From assembly GCF_023371205.1 (NCBI RefSeq), contig NZ_JAMCCO010000001.1, forward strand, positions 120,662-184,661: a stretch of DNA of 64,000 nt, given 5' to 3'. Shown in pieces: positions 43,731 to 50,928 of this stretch. This DNA is from Parvivirga hydrogeniphila (GTDB lineage: Bacteria; Actinomycetota; Coriobacteriia; Anaerosomatales; Anaerosomataceae). Every line of letters begins with the position of its first letter. Positions within the stretch are counted from its first letter, which is position 1. A program made the position numbers and the translations under genes. The notes below the pieces were generated by a model. It was not told the DNA's origin, searched no databases, and worked only from the letters and a program-made list of their open reading frames with translations.

Positions 43731-44696
43731 ATGACTGCAGCTCACGAACGGCTCGTCAATCTGGCGCTGTACCTCGCGTCGCGCGCGCGTCCCGTCACTA
43801 TCCAGCAGTGCCGCGAAGCGGGCCTGGGGTATCCGGACGACGCCGACGATGCCGCGTTCCAACGCATGTTCGAGCGCGACAAGGACGCTCTTCGGGCAGC
43901 CGGCATCGCTATCGTCGTTGACGAGGAGGGCCGCTACTCCATAGACGCCGCGCAAAGCTTCGCCGCGGAGGTCGATCTCACAGACGCGGAGTGCGCGGAG
44001 GTGCGGGTGCTCGCTGCAGCACTCGTGAACGATCCTTCCTTCCCCTTCGGCGACGACCTCGCCCTGGCAGTGGCGAAGATGGACCTCGGCCCGTTCCCCG
44101 ACGAGCCGGCACGCTCGACCCTCGCGCTGGAGGATCCGGAGCGGCAATCTTCGCTGGCCCGCGCCGCAGCTGACGCGGTCGCACGGCGCAAGCGCGTGCG
44201 GTTCGCTTACACCAACGCGCGCGGCGAGAGCAAGTTTCACGAGGTCGAGCCATACGGCCTCGCGTTCCGTCGCGGGCGCTGGTACCTCGTCGGACGCGAT
44301 GTCGCAATCGGCGAGGTGCGCATCTACGCGCTCGTGCGCGCGAGCGGGCTCGAGGTGAACGCCGCAAGCCCCAAGAACCCTGACTTCGAGCCGCCTGCGG
44401 GCTTCCGCATCGAGGACTGCCTGGTGCTGCCGTTCCAGATCGGGAGCGACCGCGTTCAGGGCTCGGCGCGCTTCGAGCCCGATGCGGCGTGGCGAGCCGC
44501 GCATCTCACGGAGGGCAAGGGGCGCCTGAACGCCGACGCGGACGGCGGCCTCCGGTGGGAGGTCGAGATCGCCTCGCCGCGCGCATTCGCCTCCTGGTGC
44601 ATCGCGAACGGCCCCGGCATCGTCCCGCTCGCACCAGCGTCGGCGGTCCGCGCGTACCGCGTCGGTCTTGAGGAGGTGGCTGCGCGCCATGAGTAG
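43731..44696 (+). CDS. pafC: WYL-domain transcriptional regulator (PafC-like)
   Basis: A 321-residue regulator. The N-terminal helix-turn-helix covers about 1-80. The central WYL domain has RWYLVGRDVAIGEVRIYALVRA and the C-terminal WCX-like region includes WEVEIASPRAFASWCIANG. In mycobacteria a PafB-PafC pair senses DNA damage and activates RecA-independent repair genes. ATG 43731 follows AAGGGAGGG. It overlaps the next WYL gene by eight bases, so a PafBC-type complex is likely. Confidence 0.82.
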   Translation: MTAAHERLVNLALYLASRARPVTIQQCREAGLGYPDDADDAAFQRMFERDKDALRAAGIAIVVDEEGRYSIDAAQSFAAEVDLTDAECAEVRVLAAALVNDPSFPFGDDLALAVAKMDLGPFPDEPARSTLALEDPERQSSLARAAADAVARRKRVRFAYTNARGESKFHEVEPYGLAFRRGRWYLVGRDVAIGEVRIYALVRASGLEVNAASPKNPDFEPPAGFRIEDCLVLPFQIGSDRVQGSARFEPDAAWRAAHLTEGKGRLNADADGGLRWEVEIASPRAFASWCIANGPGIVPLAPASAVRAYRVGLEEVAARHE

Positions 44697-45624
44697 AGCT
44701 TCGTCCTCGCAGCGGGCGCGCATGATGCTTGCGCTCATCCCGCACCTTCGCCGCGGCGCGACCTTGCGGCTCTCGGACCTCGCAGCGACGCTCGGCGCCT
44801 CTACCGAGGAGGTCGCCGGCCTGCTGGAAGACATCGTGCTCTGCGGCGTCCCGCCGTTCAGCCCCGACGCGCTCATCGACCTCGACATCCAGACCGACAG
44901 CGTCACCGTGCTTGCGGACCCGCCGGCGCTCGACCGACCGCTCCGACTCACGCATGCGGAGCTGCGAGCGCTCATCGCGGCCCTCGAGACAGCAGGAGCG
45001 GACGCCGACGACCCGCTTGCCACGAAGCTTGCAGGAGCAGCCGCAGCAGCCGGGTCGCTTGAGCGTCTCGCCCAGACGCTGTGCACGAGCCCTGCGGTCG
45101 GTGCCGCGCAGACCTACGCAACGCTCGCCGACGCGATCGAGTCGTCGTGCAAGGTGCGCATCGCGTACCTCTCGGCGCACGACGAGACGCCGCGTGAGCG
45201 GGTGGTGCGACCGCTCGAACTCGTGAACCGCAACGGCGTGTGGTACCTGATCGCGTTCTGCGAGTCCGCCGGAGCCGAACGCACCTTCCGCCTCGACCGC
45301 ATCCGCGACGCCGAGGGGCTCGCCGAGCGCTTCGCCCGGCCCGCAGCCGCGGCGCGGAGCGTCGTCCCGGACTTGGCGGCGCAGCCGGTGGCTACGCTGC
45401 GCGTCGCGCCCGGGTGCTCCATCGAGAACCGGGACTGGCCGGGTGCGGTGGTTGAGCCACAGCCGGACGGATCGCTCGTCGTCCGCCTCCCGTTCGCATC
45501 CGCCCACTGGATCGCGCGCGAGGTCTGCTCCGGCCTCGGGGCCATCGAGGTCGTGGAGCCGGCGGACGTCCGTGCTGAGGTGCGGGCGATGGCGGAGCGG
45601 CTGCTGGCCGATCTGACCGCCTAG
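44689..45624 (+). CDS. pafB: WYL-domain transcriptional regulator (PafB-like)
   Basis: A 311-residue WYL regulator. The helix-turn-helix is at about 25-55 (RLSDLAATLGASTEEVAGLLED). The WYL domain has NGVWYLIAFCESAGAERTFRLDRI. The C-terminal domain ends DVRAEVRAMAERLLADL. ATG 44689 has AGGAGGTGGC upstream inside the first WYL gene. Its stop overlaps by four bases that of the convergent DinG gene. Which of the two corresponds to PafB or PafC is uncertain. Confidence 0.8.
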   Translation: MSRASSSQRARMMLALIPHLRRGATLRLSDLAATLGASTEEVAGLLEDIVLCGVPPFSPDALIDLDIQTDSVTVLADPPALDRPLRLTHAELRALIAALETAGADADDPLATKLAGAAAAAGSLERLAQTLCTSPAVGAAQTYATLADAIESSCKVRIAYLSAHDETPRERVVRPLELVNRNGVWYLIAFCESAGAERTFRLDRIRDAEGLAERFARPAAAARSVVPDLAAQPVATLRVAPGCSIENRDWPGAVVEPQPDGSLVVRLPFASAHWIAREVCSGLGAIEVVEPADVRAEVRAMAERLLADLTA

Positions 45625-48491
45625 CACCCCTTCCCGAACCGCGCTGCGATGGTCTCCCGCAAGCGCTCCACCGGCACGCGCTCGACATCGCTCACGGGAA
45701 GCGCGGAGAGGAAGCGGCGCGCGTAGGGCACGTCAGTGGACAGCCGGCTGTCCGCGAGCACGAGGCAGCCGGTGTCCGTGGACGACCGGATCAGACGGCC
45801 CGCCGCCTGCTTGAGCTCGATGATCGCCTCCGGCAGGTAGTAGCGGTCCCACCACACTGAGCGCTCACGCTCCTTGCGCGCTTCCATGAGCGGGTCGGTG
45901 GGCTGCGCGAACGGCAGGCGCACGACCACCACGCAGCGCAACGTGTCGCCTTTGGCGTCGAAGCCCTCCCAGAACGACTTCGTGGCGAACAGCGACAGCT
46001 GCTCGTCAGCGATGAACTCGTCTGCCACGCGCTTCGCGGAGGTCCCGCGTGACTGCACGATGAGCCGCAGGCCCTCGCTCCGCAACCGCTCGGCGAGCGT
46101 CCCATACAGTGTGCGCATGTCCTTGGTGTTCGTGAACAGCGTGAGGACCGAGCCGCCCATGGCCACATGGACGTCGAAGAGCACGCGTTCCAGGTCCTCG
46201 AGATAGCGGGACGAGCGGGGTGGGGCAATGCCTGTCGGAACGTACACGGTCATCTGCCGGTCGAAGTCGTACGATGAGGCGAGACGCAACGTCGTGTACG
46301 AGCCATCCGGCAGCCGGTCGAGGCCGACCGCATGCTCGAAGTGCGAGAAGTCGTCGCCCGCAGCGATGGTGGCAGAGGTGTAGATGACGCTCATCACCTC
46401 GGGGTAGAACAGCTCGGCGAGCGCTTCTCCCACATCGTACAGGAGCGATTCGACCGTCACCTCGACAGACTCGCCCCGACGTTCGGACCGCACGACGTGC
46501 ACGAAGCGCTCGTCGTCCCCCTCCAAGATGAGCACGAGCGCCTCCCTCGCATCGGCGAGCGCCGTAAGCTGGCCGACCAGATCGGCCTTGAGCTCGCTGT
46601 CGTCCTCGGCGGCCTCGAGGGCGGTGACGACCGCCGCGCCTTCGGCGAGCAGCCGGTCGAGCCGCTTGACGAGCGACCAGCCCACCGCTGCTGCACGGCT
46701 CCACGGCCCTTCAGCGCGCTCGCGTGCCGTGATGCGTTCGGCTTCGCGCCCGTACTCCCCGGGCACGACGATCTCTTTGAGCTCGGAAAAGAACGACTCC
46801 GCGATCGTTGTCGCCTCGTGGACGAGCGCGATGAGCGCGTCAGCTCGCGCGCGTGCGTCGTCCCCGGCGTCGAGTTGCGCCCGGACCGACTCCAGCAGCC
46901 CTCCTCGACCTCGCGTCGAGAGCGCAGAGAGCGACGAGGTGCAGGCGGACGACGATACGGCGTTCGACAGCTGTTCCCGGGCCTCGGCCTCCGCGCCGTG
47001 CGCCTCGTCGACCACCCAGTGGCGGATCGGTGGCAGGATCTGGTTGCCTGAGACCGCGTCGCGGAACAGGAGCGAGTGGTTCGTCACGACCACGTGCGCG
47101 TCTCGTGCACGCCGGCGCTGGCCGTGGATGTAGCAGACGGCGTTGTACGGGCAGCGCTTCTTCGTGCACTCCGGCGCGCTCGCCGCGACCGCCCGCCTGA
47201 TATCCTGCCGCCAGTGGACGTTCACCGCGTCGAGATCGCCCCATGACGTCGAGGCGACCCACGAGACGAGCATCGCCGCAACGGCACGGGCCTCCGCCTC
47301 TGCGGGCCCGCCCGCGCCGATCAGGCGTCGGAACTTGCGCAGGCACAGGTAGTGCTCGTATCCCTTCAGCCCCACGTACCGCAGGCGCGGCATCTCTCTC
47401 GCAAGCGCCGGCAGCTCGCGGTACAGCAGCTGGTCCATGAGCGCATTCGTCTTCGTGGCGACGCCGACAGGCACGCTGTTCTCGAGCGCGAACCGGGCGG
47501 CCGGGACCAGGTACGCCACCGACTTGCCGACGCCAGTACCTGCCTCGACGGCCAGGTGCCGGCCCTCGTTCAGCGCCTCGGTCACGGCGCGCGCCATCTC
47601 GACCTGCTCCGCACGCCGTTCGTAGTCCGCATACATGCGGCCCACCGCGCCCGCCGCGTCGAACTCAGCGGCGATCTCGTCCACGGAAAGCGACGCGATC
47701 TCGGCTTCGCGCGCGTCTTTGAGCGTGCTCGGACGCTCCGCGCGCAACCGTTCCTGGCGTAGTCGCTTGAGGTCGAAGCTCGTCTGCGGGCGCGCGGCCG
47801 CCACGTGCGCGAGCACGCGCGCGAGCGAATCCCCGGAGCCCGTGAAGAGTCCGAGCACGCCCGCCAGCGCGCCAGGCGGCAAGTCGTCGAGCGCCACCAG
47901 CAGAACCCGCCACAGCCGTGCGAGCGTCTCGACGTCCCCCACCGCGCGGTGCACCGGCTCCACGAGAAGCCCGAACGCGCGAGCGAGGTCGGTCTGGCGG
48001 TGGCTCCGCATGCGGGGAAGGGCGATCCGCGCGAGGTCCAGGCTGTCCAGCCACGCAGCCTCGCCGCGTGGGTGTTTCCAGCCGGCGGCCTCTGTGAAGG
48101 TCCTATCGAAGATTGCGTTGTGCGCGACGACATCCCGGTCGCCGACGAGCTCGGCAACGCCTGCAAGCGCTTCGTCGACGCGAGGAGCGTCGGCGAGCAT
48201 CGCGTCGTCGATTCCCGTGAGCTCTGCAATCTCGAGCGGCACGGGTCGCTCGGGCCTGACGAGCGTCGAGAAGCGGGCGCGGATCTCTGGCCCTTTCGCC
48301 ACGACGGCAGCGACCTCGATGATCTCGTCGCGCCCTGGATCGAATCCCGTGGTCTCCACGTCGAGGAACGCGATTTCGTCCTCGAAGCCGAAAACCGCGT
48401 CGCGGGCGCGCTCCCCGTATGACGCGTACGCGGCAGCGACGTCCGGATCGGTGCCGGGCTGGAGCAGTTCGAGAAGCGCCTCGGTCCTCAT
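45621..48491 (-). CDS. dinG: DnaQ exonuclease-DinG helicase fusion
   Basis: A 956-residue two-part DNA repair enzyme. Residues 40-200 are a DnaQ-like 3'-5' exonuclease (FLDVETTGFD, then HNAIFDRTF and HRAVGDVETL, holding DEDDh acidic residues). Residues 280-950 are a DinG/XPD-type helicase with Walker A EAGTGVGKS (316-324), a four-Cys iron-sulfur site (one Cys in YLCLRKF, three in CTKKRCPYNAVC), DEAH box and C-terminal QAAGRLIRSSTDTG. It would unwind and degrade damaged DNA structures. It is convergent to the WYL pair. Confidence 0.93.
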   Translation of the reverse strand: MRTEALLELLQPGTDPDVAAAYASYGERARDAVFGFEDEIAFLDVETTGFDPGRDEIIEVAAVVAKGPEIRARFSTLVRPERPVPLEIAELTGIDDAMLADAPRVDEALAGVAELVGDRDVVAHNAIFDRTFTEAAGWKHPRGEAAWLDSLDLARIALPRMRSHRQTDLARAFGLLVEPVHRAVGDVETLARLWRVLLVALDDLPPGALAGVLGLFTGSGDSLARVLAHVAAARPQTSFDLKRLRQERLRAERPSTLKDAREAEIASLSVDEIAAEFDAAGAVGRMYADYERRAEQVEMARAVTEALNEGRHLAVEAGTGVGKSVAYLVPAARFALENSVPVGVATKTNALMDQLLYRELPALAREMPRLRYVGLKGYEHYLCLRKFRRLIGAGGPAEAEARAVAAMLVSWVASTSWGDLDAVNVHWRQDIRRAVAASAPECTKKRCPYNAVCYIHGQRRRARDAHVVVTNHSLLFRDAVSGNQILPPIRHWVVDEAHGAEAEAREQLSNAVSSSACTSSLSALSTRGRGGLLESVRAQLDAGDDARARADALIALVHEATTIAESFFSELKEIVVPGEYGREAERITARERAEGPWSRAAAVGWSLVKRLDRLLAEGAAVVTALEAAEDDSELKADLVGQLTALADAREALVLILEGDDERFVHVVRSERRGESVEVTVESLLYDVGEALAELFYPEVMSVIYTSATIAAGDDFSHFEHAVGLDRLPDGSYTTLRLASSYDFDRQMTVYVPTGIAPPRSSRYLEDLERVLFDVHVAMGGSVLTLFTNTKDMRTLYGTLAERLRSEGLRLIVQSRGTSAKRVADEFIADEQLSLFATKSFWEGFDAKGDTLRCVVVVRLPFAQPTDPLMEARKERERSVWWDRYYLPEAIIELKQAAGRLIRSSTDTGCLVLADSRLSTDVPYARRFLSALPVSDVERVPVERLRETIAARFGKGC

Positions 48492-48521
48492 GTCCGAAGG
48501 GTATCACGCCGGTCTGACGCA

Positions 48522-48548
48522 ACGGGGCGGCGCGTGGCGCCGCCCCGT
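48522..48548 (-). terminator. Strong hairpin between 48572 gene and dinG
   Basis: ACGGGGCGGCGC and GCGCCGCCCCGT form a perfect 12-bp stem with a 3-base loop. It lies 24 bases past the stop of the gene at 48572. No T tract follows, so termination may need a partner. Confidence 0.55.
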
Positions 48549-48571
48549 GATGCGCGCGATGCGGTCCGTAG

Positions 48572-49108
48572 CTAGTTCATGCCGGGAAGCGTGCGCGACT
48601 TGAGCAGCCAGTCGTTCCCGTCCTTCACGAACGTCCACAAGTACTGGAAGCTGCCCCCGGCCATCGAGGCCGTGGCGAGCACCTGGGTCTCGCCGTCCTT
48701 CTCCGTCACGTTGTCGATCGTGTACGAGCTGATGCCGTAGCCCTTGAGCTGCTCGGCGAACGCGGCCTCGTCCTGCGCGGCTTTCTTGTCGGCAGGAAGC
48801 AGCTCGTAGGCAGTCGCGAAGTCGCCCTTCACCACTGCGTCGAAGTACGCCTTCACGTGGTCCTCAGGGGTCTTGCCTGCTACGACCTTGGTCGCGGTCT
48901 TCGGATCGAACGGCACATCGGCAGGCATGCCAGCCGGCATGCCGCTCGTGCCGTTGGCCGCCGTGCCGTTGGCGGGCGCGGCCGGCGCGGCCGGCTTGTT
49001 CAACACCACCAGTCCGACGATGACCCCGACGAGCACGACGACCACCGCAGCGAGCGCAATGACGACTTTGCTCTGACCGCCGCTGGCGGCCTGTGGTGCT
49101 TCTGACAT
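48572..49108 (-). CDS. Membrane-anchored protein with NTF2-like domain
   Basis: 178 residues. A membrane helix (about 15-35) is followed by a Pro/Ala/Gly-rich linker and a C-terminal domain (about 80-178). That domain has PEDHVKAYFDAVVKGDFATAYELLPADKKAAQDEAAF, typical of an NTF2/DUF4878-like cone fold, and ends YLWTFVKDGNDWLLKSRTLPG. Function unknown; probably faces outside. ATG 49108 lies 12 bases from GGAACG, a weak ribosome site. Confidence 0.72.
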   Translation of the reverse strand: MSEAPQAASGGQSKVVIALAAVVVVLVGVIVGLVVLNKPAAPAAPANGTAANGTSGMPAGMPADVPFDPKTATKVVAGKTPEDHVKAYFDAVVKGDFATAYELLPADKKAAQDEAAFAEQLKGYGISSYTIDNVTEKDGETQVLATASMAGGSFQYLWTFVKDGNDWLLKSRTLPGMN

Positions 49109-49225
49109 GTGCGTTCCTTTCGATCGCTTGCCTGAACAGCGCGAGACGCGCCGCACGAGCATACGCCCCTGGCTGCATCCGGGCAACCACGCGCGCACAC
49201 CGCGCTCGGCGAGTACAATCAGCAC

Positions 49226-49897
49226 ATGCCACGCCAACGCAGCCTGTTCGACATCATCGGGCCCGTGATGATCGGACCCTCGTCCAGCCACACCGCGGGT
49301 GCTGCGCGCTTGGGTGCGCTTGCGCGCGCCATCGTCGGCGGCACGCCGCGGCGGGCCCGGGTTACGCTGCACGGCTCCTTCGCCACGACCGGCCGTGGCC
49401 ACGGCACCGACCGAGCACTCGCCGCAGGACTGCTTGGCATGCGCCCCGACGACGAACGCCTCCCGGACGCGCTCGAGCTCGCAAACGCGTCCGGGCTGGA
49501 GGTCACGTTCGTATCGGGCGATCTCGGCGACGTGCATCCGAACACCGCACGGCTCGAGCTCACCGACGCCTTCGGGCGTGCCCACCTCGTGCAGGGCTCG
49601 TCGCTCGGCGGCGGCGATGTGGTCGTCACGCTCATCGACGACTTCCCCGTCGAAGTCACCGGCGAGCTGCCGCTTCTGGTGGTCGTCCACCACGACCAGC
49701 CTGGCGTGGTGGCGGCCGTGACCGCTCGCCTGGCGGCCGACGTCATCAACATCGCGTCCATGCAGGTCTCCCGTGAGCGGCGCGGCGCCCGTGCGCTCAT
49801 GCTCATCGAGACGGACGAGCGCGTCCCCGACGAGGCGATCGCCGGCATCGCGGCCATCGACGGCGTCGTCGAGGTGCGCTCCGTGCCGGCCGTGTGA
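49226..49897 (+). CDS. sdaAB: L-serine dehydratase, iron-sulfur dependent, beta subunit
   Basis: 223 residues. The serine dehydratase beta domain starts SLFDIIGPVMIGPSSSHTAGAARLG (1-30). A C-terminal ACT domain (about 145-220, LLVVVHHDQPGVVAAVTARLA) is the regulatory part that senses serine in related enzymes. With the alpha subunit it makes pyruvate and ammonia from L-serine using a 4Fe-4S cluster. The separate alpha/beta form is typical of Gram-positive anaerobes. ATG 49226 follows the promoter-like TACAAT. Confidence 0.94.
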   Translation: MPRQRSLFDIIGPVMIGPSSSHTAGAARLGALARAIVGGTPRRARVTLHGSFATTGRGHGTDRALAAGLLGMRPDDERLPDALELANASGLEVTFVSGDLGDVHPNTARLELTDAFGRAHLVQGSSLGGGDVVVTLIDDFPVEVTGELPLLVVVHHDQPGVVAAVTARLAADVINIASMQVSRERRGARALMLIETDERVPDEAIAGIAAIDGVVEVRSVPAV

Positions 49898-49911
49898 CGG
49901 AAGGTTCCCGC

Positions 49912-50802
49912 ATGTCGTACGCGTCCTTCGCCGAACTCCTCGCTGCGGCCGACGACCACGGCTCGATCTCTGCGGCAGCCATCGCGCTCGAATGCGAGGA
50001 GACGGGCGCTGACGAAGCACAGGTGATCGCCCGGTTGTCGGACGCGCTCGCGGTGATGGAAGCGGCAGTCGAGCGCGGGCTTAGCGAGGAGCTGCGCTCC
50101 CGCTCCGACCTTGTCGGCAGATCAGGGCGCGCGCTCGCAGCATCCGCGCCGCGCCTGACCGATGCGACGTTCGCGACCGCGCTGTCGCGGGCCCTCGCAG
50201 GCGCAGAGGTGAACGCGTGCATGGGGCGTGTGGTCGCCGCGCCAACCGGCGGCGCCTCGGGCGTGCTGCCGGCCGTGCTGCTCACCGCTGCCGAACGGCT
50301 GGGCGCGCCGCGCGAGCGGGTGGTGGCCGCGCTCGCTGCCGCCGGAGCCGTCGGCGGGGTGATCGCGGCGCGGGCCACTCTCTCGGGAGCCGCCGGTGGA
50401 TGCCAGGCCGAGACCGGGGCCGCGGCAGCAATGGCGGCGGCGGCCGCAGTCGAGCTCGCGGGCGGCACGCCGGAGCAGTCCGGACACGCGGCCGCGTTCG
50501 CGCTCCAAGGGCTCTTGGGGCTCGTCTGCGACCCGGTCGGCGGGCTCGTGGAGGTGCCCTGCGTCGCCCGCAACGCGACTGCGGTGGCCGTGGCACTGGC
50601 CGCGATCGAGATGGCGCTCGGCGGCCTGGCGTTCCCGATTCCTGTCGACGAGGTCATCGATGCGATGGGGCATGTCGGTCGCAGCCTTCCCCCTTCGCTT
50701 CGCGAGACCGCGCTCGGCGGCCTGGCGGCGACGCCGACGGGGCGCACCCTTGCATCCTCGCTTGCCAGCGGGTATCGTCCGCACAGTGACGAAGGGGAGT
50801 AG
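49912..50802 (+). CDS. sdaAA: L-serine dehydratase, iron-sulfur dependent, alpha subunit
   Basis: 296 residues. The cluster Cys are in VNACMGRVVAAPTGG, GAAGGCQAETG and LVCDPVGGLVE, with the SxxG-like segment between. ATG 49912 with GGAAGG upstream is preferred to GTG 49894, which overlaps the beta stop. The stop codon TAG (50800-50802) is part of the GGGGAGTAG of a manganese riboswitch, so the 3' end of the gene and the aptamer share bases. Confidence 0.94.
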   Translation: MSYASFAELLAAADDHGSISAAAIALECEETGADEAQVIARLSDALAVMEAAVERGLSEELRSRSDLVGRSGRALAASAPRLTDATFATALSRALAGAEVNACMGRVVAAPTGGASGVLPAVLLTAAERLGAPRERVVAALAAAGAVGGVIAARATLSGAAGGCQAETGAAAAMAAAAAVELAGGTPEQSGHAAAFALQGLLGLVCDPVGGLVEVPCVARNATAVAVALAAIEMALGGLAFPIPVDEVIDAMGHVGRSLPPSLRETALGGLAATPTGRTLASSLASGYRPHSDEGE

Positions 50803-50890
50803 CGACCTCGCCCGTGCGAGGGAGGCAGGCCGACAATCCCGGGCTTCGGCCCCGGTCCTGCCGACGCGAGAAGCGACGCAAGACCTTCGG
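50791..50890 (+). promoter_or_regulatory. yybP-ykoY manganese riboswitch
   Basis: The conserved 5' element GAAGGGGAGTAGCG (50791-50804) and the 3' element GACGCAAGACCTTCGG (about 50874-50889) match the yybP-ykoY consensus, which senses Mn2+. The paired arms around them include GGCAGGCCGAC and CGGTCCTGCCGAC. It sits directly before a P-type ATPase, a known yybP-ykoY target class, and overlaps an intrinsic terminator, so Mn2+ would permit expression. Confidence 0.85.
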
Positions 50891-50911
50891 CGATGACGCC
50901 GGAGGTCTTTT
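50881..50911 (+). terminator. Riboswitch-controlled terminator before the P-type ATPase
   Basis: AGACCTTCGGCG pairs with CGCCGGAGGTCT (12 bp with one wobble, loop ATGA), then TTTTCC. Its left arm shares bases with the aptamer 3' element, so the two folds compete. Confidence 0.8.
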
Positions 50912-50928
50912 CCTTTGAGGAGGCGCTG

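Noticed and set aside
50893-50928. Earlier ATG for the P-type ATPase at 50893
   Set aside because: It lies in the terminator loop of the riboswitch and has no ribosome site. ATG 50929 follows TTGAGGAGG and matches the family start.
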